NCBI GenBank assembly: GCA_902478705.1
Contig: CABSMB010000012.1
Span: 1-14,711, forward strand
Origin: an uncultured Collinsella sp.
GTDB lineage: Bacteria; Actinomycetota; Coriobacteriia; Coriobacteriales; Coriobacteriaceae
Direction: 5' to 3'
DNA: 14,711 nt
In this document: positions 1 to 7,198 of the stretch, one piece after another
Position numbering within the stretch: the stretch's first letter is position 1
Layout: each line of letters opens with the position of its first letter
Made by a program: the position numbers and the translations under genes
Notes under the pieces: generated by a model
What the model saw: only the letters and a program-made list of their open reading frames with translations
The model's database searches: none
Told to the model about the DNA's origin: nothing

Positions 1-1302
1 TCCGTTGCCGAAGATGAGCTCGCCCAGGCCGCCGATGCCACAGCTAGCCCCGATGCCCCGATCATGAAGATTGCCCAATGGGCCGACTACCTGCAAGAGC
101 TCGGCATCGGCGCTGTGCTCATCAATCCGCCGCTCGAGTCTGATAGCCACGGTTACGACACGCGCAGCCTGCGCCATATTGACCGCCGCCTGGGTGGGGA
201 TGCCGATTTTGCCGCCGTGTGCGAGACACTGCACGCCCACGGCATCCGTGTGGTGCTCGATGCCGTCTTCAACCACGTCGGTCGCGGCTTTTGGGCCTTC
301 CGCGATGTGCAGGAGCGCAAGTGGGACTCGCCGTACAAGGATTGGTTCCACATCAGCTTCGACGGTGACTCGTGCTACGGCGACGGCTTTTGGTACGAGG
401 GCTGGGAGGGCCATTTTGAGCTTGTGAAGCTCAACCTGCAAAACCCCGCCGTGGTCGATTACTTGCTTGAGTCCGTGCGTCGCTGGGCCGAGGTCTTTGG
501 CATCGACGGTCTGCGTTTGGACGTCGCCTACATGCTCGACCGCGACTTTATGCGCCGTCTGCATACGTTTACCCGTGAGCTCAAGCCCGACTTTGTGCTG
601 ATCGGCGAGACGCTCCACGGTGACTACAACCAGATCGTCAACGATGAGATACTCGACTCCTGCATCAATTACGAGTGTTACAAGGGCCTGTACTCCAGCT
701 TTAATTCGGTCAACATGTTCGAGATTGCCCACTCGCTTCATCGCCAGTTTGGCGGTGACCCGTGGTGCATTTATCGCGGCAAGCATCTGCTGTCGTTTGT
801 CGACAACCACGACGTACCGCGCCTGGCGAGCATCCTGACGGACAAGTCCTGCCTGCGCCCCGCCTACGGCATGCTCTTTGGTATGCCGGGCATTCCATGC
901 GTCTACTACGGCAGCGAGTGGGGGATTACTGGCGAAAAGGGCGGCCCCGATGGCGATTGGGCGCTACGTCCTGCGCTTGACACCCCGGCACCTAACGAGC
1001 TGACGGCATTTGTCACGCAGCTTGCGCACCTACGCTCGGCAAATGACGCGACGGCTCGTGCCCTCAACTACGGTGCCTATCGCAACGTGGTGATTCAGAA
1101 CAAGCAGCTGCTGTTCGAGCGCGCCTGCGACGACGCGACGGTGCTCGTGGCGGTCAATGCCGTGAACGAGCCCTACACCTTTGGAGCCGGCGAACTCAGC
1201 GGCTCCTTCGTCGACCTGCTTGCCGACGATGCGCCCACGGTCGAGCTGTCGGGCTCCCTTGAACTTGCGCCCTATGAGGTGCGTTATCTGCTGAGGGCCT
1301 AA
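1..1302 (+). CDS. GH13 alpha-amylase-family glycosidase, 5' truncated by window edge
   Basis: The reading frame is open from base 1 and its start lies upstream of the window; the ATG at 64 is internal (no ribosome site, and conserved barrel sequence flanks it). All four GH13 signature regions are visible. Region I is DAVFNH (codons about 86-91). Region II is GLRLDVA, with the nucleophile Asp at 520-522. Region III is GETLH, with the acid/base Glu at 607-609. Region IV is FVDNHD, with the third catalytic Asp at 811-813. A C-terminal beta-sandwich-like tail of about 110 residues follows and ends in YEVRYLLRA. The family hydrolyses alpha-1,4/1,6-glucans or maltodextrins. The short barrel loops resemble cyclomaltodextrinase, neopullulanase or maltodextrin glucosidase enzymes, but subfamily and substrate cannot be fixed without the missing N-terminus. 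No signal peptide can be assessed. Confidence 0.93.
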   Translation, partial: SVAEDELAQAADATASPDAPIMKIAQWADYLQELGIGAVLINPPLESDSHGYDTRSLRHIDRRLGGDADFAAVCETLHAHGIRVVLDAVFNHVGRGFWAFRDVQERKWDSPYKDWFHISFDGDSCYGDGFWYEGWEGHFELVKLNLQNPAVVDYLLESVRRWAEVFGIDGLRLDVAYMLDRDFMRRLHTFTRELKPDFVLIGETLHGDYNQIVNDEILDSCINYECYKGLYSSFNSVNMFEIAHSLHRQFGGDPWCIYRGKHLLSFVDNHDVPRLASILTDKSCLRPAYGMLFGMPGIPCVYYGSEWGITGEKGGPDGDWALRPALDTPAPNELTAFVTQLAHLRSANDATARALNYGAYRNVVIQNKQLLFERACDDATVLVAVNAVNEPYTFGAGELSGSFVDLLADDAPTVELSGSLELAPYEVRYLLRA

Positions 1303-1305
1303 TTC

Positions 1306-1863
1306 ATGACTGCGCCGGACGAGGGCTATCAACATATTGAGCATGGGTTTGAGCCCGTGTTTGACGAGCGCTCGCGCGTTTTGGTGCTGGGGTCGTTTCC
1401 CTCGGTGCTCTCGCGTGCCAATGCCTTCTACTATGGCAATCCGCAGAACCGCTTTTGGCGCGTGATGGCCGCGTGCCTTGGTGCGCTCGTGCCGCCCAAC
1501 GAGGGAGACTCTTTGGCGAGCGGCGAGCCCGCGACGCTTGACGCCTCGATTGCCGCCAAGCGGGCTATGCTGCTGAACAGCGGCGTGGCCCTGTGGGACG
1601 TGATCGAGAGCTGCGACATTAAGGGCTCAAGCGACGCGAGCATCAAAAACGTCGTTCCGGCGCATGTCGAGCTCATTACCGGTGCAGCTCCTATCGAGGC
1701 CGTTGTCTGTAACGGCGGCACGGCAGGGCGGCTCTACAAGCGCTACCTGCAAGAGCGCACGGGGCTGCCGGCCATCGTTCTGCCGTCGACTAGTCCCGCC
1801 AATGCGGCATGGCGCCTAGAGCAATTAATCGACTGCTGGTCTAGTGGAATTACGTGGCGCTAG
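1306..1863 (+). CDS. DNA-deoxyinosine (hypoxanthine) glycosylase, uracil-DNA-glycosylase superfamily
   Basis: A 185-residue protein that starts at ATG 1306, only 3 nt after the glycosidase stop, so it is probably co-transcribed and translationally coupled; no strong Shine-Dalgarno is seen. Near the N-terminus it has VLVLGSFPS followed by AFYYGNPQNRFWRVMA, the hallmark of the family-6 UDG/hypoxanthine-DNA glycosylases. In these enzymes the GSFPS loop and the Asn of the PQNRFW segment shape the base pocket. Later come GVALWDVIESCDIKGSSD, then VVCNGGTAGRLYKRY, and the LPSTSPANA loop that corresponds to the minor-groove intercalation motif of the superfamily. The expected role is base-excision repair of deaminated adenine (hypoxanthine) in cytoplasmic DNA. 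Length is normal for the family. Its pairing with a glucanase gene looks incidental. Confidence 0.88.
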   Translation: MTAPDEGYQHIEHGFEPVFDERSRVLVLGSFPSVLSRANAFYYGNPQNRFWRVMAACLGALVPPNEGDSLASGEPATLDASIAAKRAMLLNSGVALWDVIESCDIKGSSDASIKNVVPAHVELITGAAPIEAVVCNGGTAGRLYKRYLQERTGLPAIVLPSTSPANAAWRLEQLIDCWSSGITWR

Positions 1864-1887
1864 GCCGGTGATATGGAATGTCGCTTA

Positions 1888-1943
1888 CGGACAAAGATCG
1901 GCTGTCCCTATTTTGAAAAATTGGGACAGCCGATCTTTGTCCG
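1888..1943. repeat. Perfect 21-bp inverted repeat between convergent genes
   Basis: Arms 1888-1908 and 1923-1943 are exact reverse complements (21/21) around a 14-nt A+T-rich spacer. After one T-T mismatch the spacer could add five more A-T pairs. The element sits between the glycosylase stop (1863) and the stop of the convergent regulator gene (1949), so it may end transcription from both sides. There is no run of T after either arm, so it is not a classical intrinsic terminator. It could equally be a dispersed palindromic repeat. Confidence 0.8.
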
Positions 1944-1948
1944 ATCAG

Positions 1949-2512
1949 TTATTTGGCTCCCGTTCGTATTCGCGAGAGGGTTATAGGAGACATGCCAAGA
2001 AAGGACGCAACTCTAGAATGGGGTATTTTATCTATAACCCCGGGATATTCACTCAGGAACCACTCGTAGCGGGCGTGCGCTGTGGCCTTTCGAAGCATAT
2101 CTTCTAACTTAAAATGATCAAGCCAAGCTCTTGTGAGATAGCGATTGATATAAGATCCCAGCTCTGGGTTAGTTGCTGAACGGGCTTGGATTTCGCTGAT
2201 TTCGAATGTAATGAGGGTGCAGTTGGTTAACGCTTGAACATAGTCGGGTGATGGGGCGCTTAAATCGGCGGTGGGCATAGTGGGCATAGCAGGTTTAGAC
2301 ATGATGCAGTCTACAATCTCGGTGCCGTCGTCCTGCAGAACGTATGCACAGGCAATCCCAGTATAGAGTAGTAAAAAAAGGGTTTGGGCTGAGCCCATCT
2401 TGAGAATTAGGTCTCCTTTTTTGTATTGCTGCAAGATGGCAATTGAAGCGAGTTCTTCTTGAAGCTCCTGACTGTTGCAGGAGACATATTGATTAAAGAA
2501 GGATGGATCCAT
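1949..2512 (-). CDS. Crp/Fnr-family transcriptional regulator
   Basis: The protein is 187 residues if it starts at the ATG at 2512. An upstream in-frame TTG at 2542 lies inside a putative operator and has no ribosome site, so the ATG, with GGGA about 6 nt before it, is preferred. The N-terminal part looks like the Crp/Fnr beta-roll: KKGDLILKMGS, then a glycine turn, then YTGIACAYVLQDDGTEIV. A long helical connector (dimer helix) follows, and the C-terminus carries a helix-turn-helix, IPHSRVASFLGMSPITLSRIR, in the position and style of the Crp/Fnr winged helix. The cAMP-binding signature and an Fnr-type cysteine cluster are absent, so the signal is unknown. The gene is transcribed away from the zinc-ribbon cluster, and palindromes typical of this family lie in the shared intergenic region, suggesting autoregulation and control of that cluster. 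Its A+T-rich codons match the island. Confidence 0.85.
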   Translation of the reverse strand: MDPSFFNQYVSCNSQELQEELASIAILQQYKKGDLILKMGSAQTLFLLLYTGIACAYVLQDDGTEIVDCIMSKPAMPTMPTADLSAPSPDYVQALTNCTLITFEISEIQARSATNPELGSYINRYLTRAWLDHFKLEDMLRKATAHARYEWFLSEYPGVIDKIPHSRVASFLGMSPITLSRIRTGAK

Positions 2513-2534
2513 TTCGTCCCAAGATGTTTGACAA

Positions 2535-2550
2535 ATTAACAAATGCTAAT
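2535..2550. promoter_or_regulatory. PrfA-box-like palindrome, site 1 (near Crp-like gene start)
   Basis: The sequence ATTAAC-AAAT-GCTAAT is a near-perfect dyad with two five-base half sites (TTAAC/GYTAA) separated by 4 nt, the geometry used by Crp/Fnr proteins and close to the PrfA box TTAACA-NN-TGTTAA. It lies 23-38 nt upstream of the regulator's ATG, a position suited to autorepression. The binding factor is inferred from adjacency. Confidence 0.65.
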
Positions 2551-2580
2551 AAAAGTTTAAATTGCTTCGCATGAGAGCTC

Positions 2581-2596
2581 ATTAGCAAATGTTAAT
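2581..2596. promoter_or_regulatory. PrfA-box-like palindrome, site 2
   Basis: The sequence ATTAGC-AAAT-GTTAAT has the same 16-bp architecture as site 1, with the A/G variation in the mirrored half. Its centre is 46 bp from that of site 1. It sits upstream of the regulator gene on the minus strand and about 250 bp from the zinc-ribbon gene, so it more likely serves the regulator's own promoter. Confidence 0.65.
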
Positions 2597-2744
2597 GCGG
2601 AAGTCCTCAATATGTGAATGCCTTCTTACTTTAAATGAGAGCTTGAGATAACGCAATGCCGCCACCGTTAACCGACGGACGGGAGGCATTGGAGTCATTG
2701 GTTGCCTTCCTAGTGGGGCGAACGCTGCTCTTCCTAAATTCGGA

Positions 2745-2772
2745 CGGGTCATTAACATTCGTTAATGACCCG
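2745..2772. promoter_or_regulatory. PrfA-box-like palindrome, site 3, with 12-bp perfect arms
   Basis: The core ATTAAC-ATTC-GTTAAT (2751-2766) matches the other two sites, and symmetry extends outward to 12-bp perfect arms (2745-2756 and 2761-2772) around a 4-nt centre. It lies 74-101 nt upstream of the first zinc-ribbon start codon. As RNA it could form a hairpin, but no T-tract follows, so an operator is the better reading. Confidence 0.65.
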
Positions 2773-2845
2773 CACTGTTTAATATCGCAGAATTCAGTCA
2801 ATCTTCTAATTACTGGACTGCCTTTTCGTTAGGGGTGGAGCGAAT

Positions 2846-3574
2846 ATGTACTGTGGCGGCTGTGGAAATGAAATTCCGGATTCTGCTCAGTTTTGCGGAT
2901 ATTGCGGTACTCCGGTTTCACGTTTAAATGCCGATGAGACCGGATGGAAATCATATGGGAATGAAAGACTGAACAGCGGCGTGCGCGCTGTCGACAGGGA
3001 GCTTTACCGCTCGTCGACTATTCCCAATTAATATAAAATCGGATGCATTTTGGCGGTTGTGTCGTGTGCCTTCTGTGCCGCTCTCCTTCTTTTCGTGAGC
3101 TTTATGACCGTGGAAACGTATGCCTCGGTCGATTTGGGCGGCACGCAGTCGTACACATCTAATGGCACGACATACGTGACGCCATCAACCGGAATGGGGA
3201 CGGTTCGAGTGTCTCCTTTTAGCGATGCTGCAATAGTCGGATTTAGGTTGGGCGCTGTCGGCGTATTTGTGTTTGGAGTTGCGGCGGCAATTGGTATGTA
3301 CACCCGAGGAAGGGCTTGCTCTGTATTGGTCAAGGATGGGCCGAATCCGGGTCTTGAGATAGTTCCGCTTGTGAGTATTTTTAGCCCAAAGCCTGCGCCT
3401 ATAGCAACGTTTGTCTCAATTCATGAGATTTCTCAAATAGGAAGCGTTCTTAAAGTTGGCGAGTTCAGGCTGACTCTTAAAAGCGGGAAATGCCTTCGCG
3501 TTTTGGCGCATGATCCCGATATGTGCCAAGCTGCCATTCAAAGTCTGTATCGCTCGAACGGCGGAATCGCCTAG
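2846..3574 (+). pseudogene. Zinc-ribbon membrane protein interrupted by an in-frame TAA
   Basis: The start is ATG 2846 with a good ribosome site (GGGGTGGAG). Residues 3-20 form a CX2C-X10-CX2C zinc ribbon (CGGC...CGYC). Codon 62 is TAA (3029-3031), but the same frame continues without another stop to 3574 and reads directly into a membrane segment (roughly GCILAVVSCAFCAALLLFV). It then has a short polar extracytoplasmic loop, a second membrane segment near 3230-3300, and a cytoplasmic domain of about 80 residues containing VSIHEISQIGS and LTLKSGKCLRVLAH, reminiscent of PH-like folds. The intact gene would encode about 242 residues and would match the ribbon-linker-membrane layout of its neighbours. 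Alternatively two proteins are made, the second from TTG 3050, which has no convincing ribosome site. A single point mutation, or a sequencing error, would explain the break. Confidence 0.72.
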
Positions 3575-3674
3575 GCCTGTCTGCCTTTCGGATTTCCAAG
3601 CGGGGTCGACGTTTTGCAAATGGGAACGGAAGGGGTTCGCCAAACGCGTCTCTAATGAGCGAAGGGATATTGGA

Positions 3675-4622
3675 ATGGTTTGCCCAAATTGCGGGACGAA
3701 CAATCTAGATAGTGCTGTCTATTGTGGCGAATGCGGGGCGCTATTGGCAAAGAGAGGATCTGCCGGAGCCCCTGTGACTGGCTACTGTTCTCGCTGCGGT
3801 TCGGCTGTTACCGCAGGAACGTGTTTTTGTGAGAACTGCGGCTCGCCCCTTGTCGGCAATGGGGCAGATCAATCTCTAGCTGTGCCTCAGGCGATAAAAA
3901 GCGGTAAATCACATAAGCGCGTATTACTTGCGCTTGCATGCGCTGTGTGGCTTCTTATCGTATTGGCTGTGGATGTTTTGATTGTCACGCTGCCTGATTT
4001 AATTGATGGCGAAGCCACCGTAGGGATGAGTGCGGTCGATGGGGAATCCTATGCTTCGGAAATATCTGATGGCGGATATTCCACGGCCGAACAGGCAGCG
4101 CAAACACTTGAGATTCCGCTAAACGATATTTATGCAAACCTGACCAGCGTCTTGGCGAACGGCGCTAATGATAAATCTATTCGTGCTTACGCTACAACTT
4201 TTTGCGATGGGTTTCCCCCTGCGGTTATAGACGCCATTGCTGATGAAGAGGGCGTCACAAAGGATGGGCTCGTTGAAATAACGGCTGAATCGATGTCGTC
4301 TGCGGTGCCTTTTACGGAATCGGACCTTGAATATCTCGACAAGCTATCAATTAGCGCAGCGGTTGAGCTGACAGATCAGCTCGATGCCGGTCACTTGGAC
4401 GAGGTCAACGAGGTGCTGGATCGATGTGGGCTTACAGAACGTGCTACGGATGGCTACAAGGTGGGGGAGACTGTTACCTTTAGGGCATTGGATGGTTCTC
4501 TCAGTTCGGATGGGAATGAGAGTGAATCGTATGACGTTTCGGATACCACTATTGAAGTGATTCAAATTGGTGACAGGTGGTACCTGTGGTCATCGGCTTT
4601 GAATCAGAATTCGAACAGTTAA
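3675..4622 (+). CDS. Double zinc-ribbon, single-pass membrane protein with extracytoplasmic domain
   Basis: A 315-residue protein. The ATG at 3675 is chosen over an upstream in-frame ATG at 3510 because GAAGGG lies 8 nt before it and the ribbon begins immediately; the longer version would overlap the previous gene. There are two ribbons: Cys 3/6/17/20 and Cys 38/41/52/55. A basic stretch (KSGKSHKR) precedes one hydrophobic segment at about residues 83-105, so the ribbons should face the cytoplasm and about 210 acidic residues the outside. The outer domain starts GYSTAEQAAQTLEIPLNDIY and ends IGDRWYLWSSA; both regions align by eye with the gene at 5423, marking the two as paralogues. The layout resembles zinc-ribbon membrane proteins of Gram-positives (the YvbJ/TcaA style), but no function can be assigned. 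It is the second gene of the run and no terminator precedes it. Confidence 0.85.
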   Translation: MVCPNCGTNNLDSAVYCGECGALLAKRGSAGAPVTGYCSRCGSAVTAGTCFCENCGSPLVGNGADQSLAVPQAIKSGKSHKRVLLALACAVWLLIVLAVDVLIVTLPDLIDGEATVGMSAVDGESYASEISDGGYSTAEQAAQTLEIPLNDIYANLTSVLANGANDKSIRAYATTFCDGFPPAVIDAIADEEGVTKDGLVEITAESMSSAVPFTESDLEYLDKLSISAAVELTDQLDAGHLDEVNEVLDRCGLTERATDGYKVGETVTFRALDGSLSSDGNESESYDVSDTTIEVIQIGDRWYLWSSALNQNSNS

Positions 4623-4712
4623 ATAAAAGCACTGCAGACTTCGCTTCCGTTGGTGTGTGCTGTTTTACATATCTCGCAATGAGGTTCTCTAGAAATGGAA
4701 GGAACGATAGCG

Positions 4713-5420
4713 ATGTGGTGCCCATATTGCGGTTTTGAGGGCGGCAGCGGCTCCTTTTGCATCCATTGCGGATCAAAGATTGGGGCGGAGTCGTGTGAAG
4801 CTGAAGACTCAGCTCGCCAGGAGGAGATAAACCGAACCGTTGTGAAGCAAGGCGGTGCGAGCGGGACTGATGTGGACAAAGGTGATGCTGGGCATCTCGT
4901 CGAAATGTCGCTCCCCATTAAGAAGGCCTGTAAGCGGAACGGATCGCAAACAATTACGCTTGTGTTGACCATCGTATTTTGTGGCATCTTTGTAGCAATT
5001 GCGGGCTATTCCTTCTTCGATATGTCAAATGCTATCTATGACTTAAATTTACAGCTTGTGATTTACGGCGTGCCTTGCGTGGCGATTTTCCTTGCCCTTT
5101 ATATCTCATTTTTGGCAATTCCCGCTTCAATCGCCTGTCGTTCAATCGCATTTTTAGTGTCAGGAGAAAACAACGGGCTAGGTTGGCTTTGCCTTAGTGT
5201 CGAGAGTGGGTCACTTGTTGGTATTTGCCTCGCTCTTGAGTTTCTCCTTGATCCTCTGCTTCAAACGGTGCTACCAACAATAGATGCGTTTGGAGAAGGC
5301 CTCCTTCTTTTCATAGAAGGCATATGGTATGAGATGGCTCCATTTACGGTTCCCGCTGCCTGCATGTGTTTCTTAATAGTTTTCCAGACGATAAAGACAT
5401 GGGCGAATGGGGAGATATAG
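4713..5420 (+). CDS. Zinc-ribbon polytopic membrane protein of unknown function
   Basis: A 235-residue protein. ATG 4713 is preferred over ATG 4695 because GGAAGGA (4697-4703) sits 9 nt upstream of it and the ribbon then starts at residue 3. Cys 3/6 and 16/19 form a CX2C-X9-CX2C ribbon. A polar linker of about 60 residues rich in Glu, Asp and Gly follows, then a basic patch (KKACKR). Hydrophobic segments lie at about residues 81-101, 115-136, 166-182 (weaker) and 210-227, giving three or four membrane passes. Unlike its two neighbours it has no large outer domain. Its stop is 2 nt from the next start, a strong sign of an operon with coupled translation. The family is not recognised. Confidence 0.83.
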   Translation: MWCPYCGFEGGSGSFCIHCGSKIGAESCEAEDSARQEEINRTVVKQGGASGTDVDKGDAGHLVEMSLPIKKACKRNGSQTITLVLTIVFCGIFVAIAGYSFFDMSNAIYDLNLQLVIYGVPCVAIFLALYISFLAIPASIACRSIAFLVSGENNGLGWLCLSVESGSLVGICLALEFLLDPLLQTVLPTIDAFGEGLLLFIEGIWYEMAPFTVPAACMCFLIVFQTIKTWANGEI

Positions 5421-5422
5421 AG

Positions 5423-6181
5423 ATGCGCTGTCAGCAATGCGGTTGTGATAATCCCAGTAAAATGTTTTATTGCGCTCAATGCGGGACGCCGCTTCGCAAA
5501 AGCGGGAATGGATTGTTCTCGGAGGACGTGGAGGGGCGAAGTAGTGAGCCGGGAAAGACGCCATCGTGCGGTTTTAGAAAAAAGGTAAAGCTAATTCCTT
5601 TTGCAGCGCTGATCTGGATGCTCATAGCAGGACTTGTGACAGGCAAAGAAATGATATTTCCAGAGAACGGCTATGCGTCTGCCTACGATGCTATTGATAC
5701 GCTTGAAGATCCAATCGACAACATTCTTGAGTGCGATTTTGACGATGCAGCGTTGAACGAGTACTCAGCGGTAGTTCGAGATGCGCTTCCGGGTGGTGCT
5801 GGGCCCAAGGATGTTGAAATAAACATTGATGCGTTGAAAAGCTATCCCGAGGGCTTCAGAGATCTTTTGAGATTCGCTGATGAAGATAGCGCTGGGGCTG
5901 GATTGGGCATTGTTACGTCTTTGACTGAAGCGGGAGAGCTGGAGAATGCATCACTGTCTGTGATTAGCGATGAAATGAAAAGCGCCGGGGTCGTGGGCAA
6001 TGTAGAGACTGGGTACGCAATAAGCCTGAGCGTAACTATTGCCGCCTACGAAGACACTTCTATACTTAAACAAGGTGATGAGGAATCCGCGGAGATTGAC
6101 GATATCGGCGTGTATGCCGTTCAGGTTGATGGCAGATGGTACCTATGGCCTCATTCCTGCAGCCAGCCTAAAGAGAAGTAG
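5423..6181 (+). CDS. Zinc-ribbon, single-pass membrane protein, paralogue of the gene at 3675
   Basis: A 252-residue protein. ATG 5423 follows the previous stop by 2 nt and has GGGGAG (5409-5414) 8 nt upstream; an earlier in-frame ATG at 5366 would overlap the preceding gene and displace the ribbon. Cys 3/6/17/20 form CX2C-X10-CX2C. A linker, a basic patch (FRKKVK) and one hydrophobic segment at about residues 57-74 follow, then an acidic extracytoplasmic domain of about 175 residues. That domain opens GYASAYDAIDTLEDPIDNIL and closes VDGRWYLWPHS, matching the start and end of the outer domain of the gene at 3675. It has one ribbon where the paralogue has two. No intrinsic terminator is evident downstream. 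Function unknown; a sensor or anchor role for the outer domain is only a guess. Confidence 0.83.
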   Translation: MRCQQCGCDNPSKMFYCAQCGTPLRKSGNGLFSEDVEGRSSEPGKTPSCGFRKKVKLIPFAALIWMLIAGLVTGKEMIFPENGYASAYDAIDTLEDPIDNILECDFDDAALNEYSAVVRDALPGGAGPKDVEINIDALKSYPEGFRDLLRFADEDSAGAGLGIVTSLTEAGELENASLSVISDEMKSAGVVGNVETGYAISLSVTIAAYEDTSILKQGDEESAEIDDIGVYAVQVDGRWYLWPHSCSQPKEK

Positions 6182-6469
6182 TTTGCAATGCGATATACGT
6201 TGCGAAAACCAACAATCAGGCTCGTTGGGGGCTGTTCGGCCAACGATGTGTACGAAGCCCTTTGTGCAGGTTTATTAGGGGGCCTGCGATGCTGTCTATA
6301 GTCCTCCGGGGTTCTTCTTTGGCTGCAATTAATGAACGTCCTATCTGGCTCCGAGCATGTTTCCCAGTTGAGAATTGAGAGCTGAGGGCTATCTGGATTA
6401 ATGCCGGAGATTGGAAATGGGGGGCTTATTGCTGCTAGGCTCACCGCTGGCAAATTCGTCGGCCTAGAT
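6182..6469. other. Gene-free stretch after the zinc-ribbon cluster
   Basis: These 288 nt between the cluster and a convergent gene show no supported coding sequence and no hairpin with a T-tract. A 28-codon frame beginning near 6401 has no ribosome site. The base composition returns to higher GC towards the right end, so the island's edge lies about here. Confidence 0.5.
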
Positions 6470-7105
6470 TTATTTGCGCATGCTTAGGTTCCAGATTGGC
6501 GCCGGCACAGCTGGCTCGGCAAAAACCATGCCATCGGTGCCGAGGTTCTCGGCATTGCCGCCGCCGAGTCGTTGCGCATGCTCAATGGAGCAGCCCATGC
6601 GCACAGCGCCCACAAGCTTATCCATCGCTTCCGAAAATGGCCGACGCAAGAGGCCCATACGCGGGGAGTGGCGAAGTGCTGCGATGCCGCTGCCGGCACA
6701 GACGACAATGCCACCGCACCACGACAACCCCCGACGCTCGCACGCTTCGCGCAGATGGCCAACGACCGTGTGCGCTCGCTCGGGACTCTCGCAGTCGGCT
6801 TGAACAACGACATAGACGCGCGTTTCCGTGCCCCCAAGGCAATCAAGCGCCTGCTCAACGACGCTCATCGCCTCGTTATTGAGCGCATCCTCAACAGCGA
6901 ATACAATGCCGTCCGCAGCGCTGCCGCCATCATCCGTCTCCAGAGCGACCAGACGGGGGAGCGAAGTACCGGAAAGCCGGGCATAGGCGGCGATGGCATC
7001 CTGCAGGTCCCAGAGCAAAAACTCAAGATCGGCGCTCTCGGGAATACTGACAAACGCAATGGTTTGCAGCGTTTTTGGCACATCGCCGCGCGCGGTCACC
7101 TCCAT
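6470..7105 (-). CDS. Conserved-looking hypothetical protein, possibly flavodoxin-like fold
   Basis: A 211-residue protein. The start ATG at 7105 has AAGGAG about 5 nt upstream; GC-rich codons match the housekeeping genes, supporting a real, native gene. Visible elements are an N-terminal strand TIAFVSIP, a central strand VYVVVQADCESPERA, and then a helix-turn RRGLSWCGGIVVCAGSGIA followed by RMGLLRRPFSEAMDKLVGA. This last pattern resembles the C-terminal half of NAD(P)H-dependent FMN-reductase/flavodoxin-like proteins, where a GG(I/V) strand is followed by a glycine loop and a terminal helix. The N-terminal phosphate-binding loop expected of an active flavoprotein is not obvious, so the family assignment is tentative. 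There is no signal peptide or membrane segment. It diverges from the aminotransferase with 93 bp between starts. Confidence 0.75.
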   Translation of the reverse strand: MEVTARGDVPKTLQTIAFVSIPESADLEFLLWDLQDAIAAYARLSGTSLPRLVALETDDGGSAADGIVFAVEDALNNEAMSVVEQALDCLGGTETRVYVVVQADCESPERAHTVVGHLREACERRGLSWCGGIVVCAGSGIAALRHSPRMGLLRRPFSEAMDKLVGAVRMGCSIEHAQRLGGGNAENLGTDGMVFAEPAVPAPIWNLSMRK

Positions 7106-7198
7106 GCCATCTCCTTTCCAGTCCGTTTCCGTTTAGGTTACACCGTCTGGCGGCGCCTAGCCGCGCTATCCTAGTGCAACCCTTACGAAAGGAACGCC

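Larger units (their letters stand above)
2513..2845. other. Divergent regulatory region between the Crp-like gene and the zinc-ribbon cluster
   Basis: This 333-nt region has no convincing gene. It holds three 16-bp palindromes listed separately, plus an imperfect hairpin near 2653-2690 whose outer arms are CAATGCC and GGCATTG. Candidate -10 elements for the plus-strand cluster are TAATAT near 2780 and TCTAAT at 2805-2810. Neither has a good -35 at standard spacing, which would fit an activator-dependent promoter but does not prove one. Confidence 0.55.

Noticed and set aside
2745..2772. Intrinsic terminator reading of the 12-bp hairpin
   Set aside because: No T-tract follows on either strand, and the core matches two other operator-like sites that have no extended stem.
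6401..6487. Possible 28-residue small protein after the zinc-ribbon cluster
   Set aside because: No ribosome-binding site and overlap with the convergent gene's 3' end; length is within chance.
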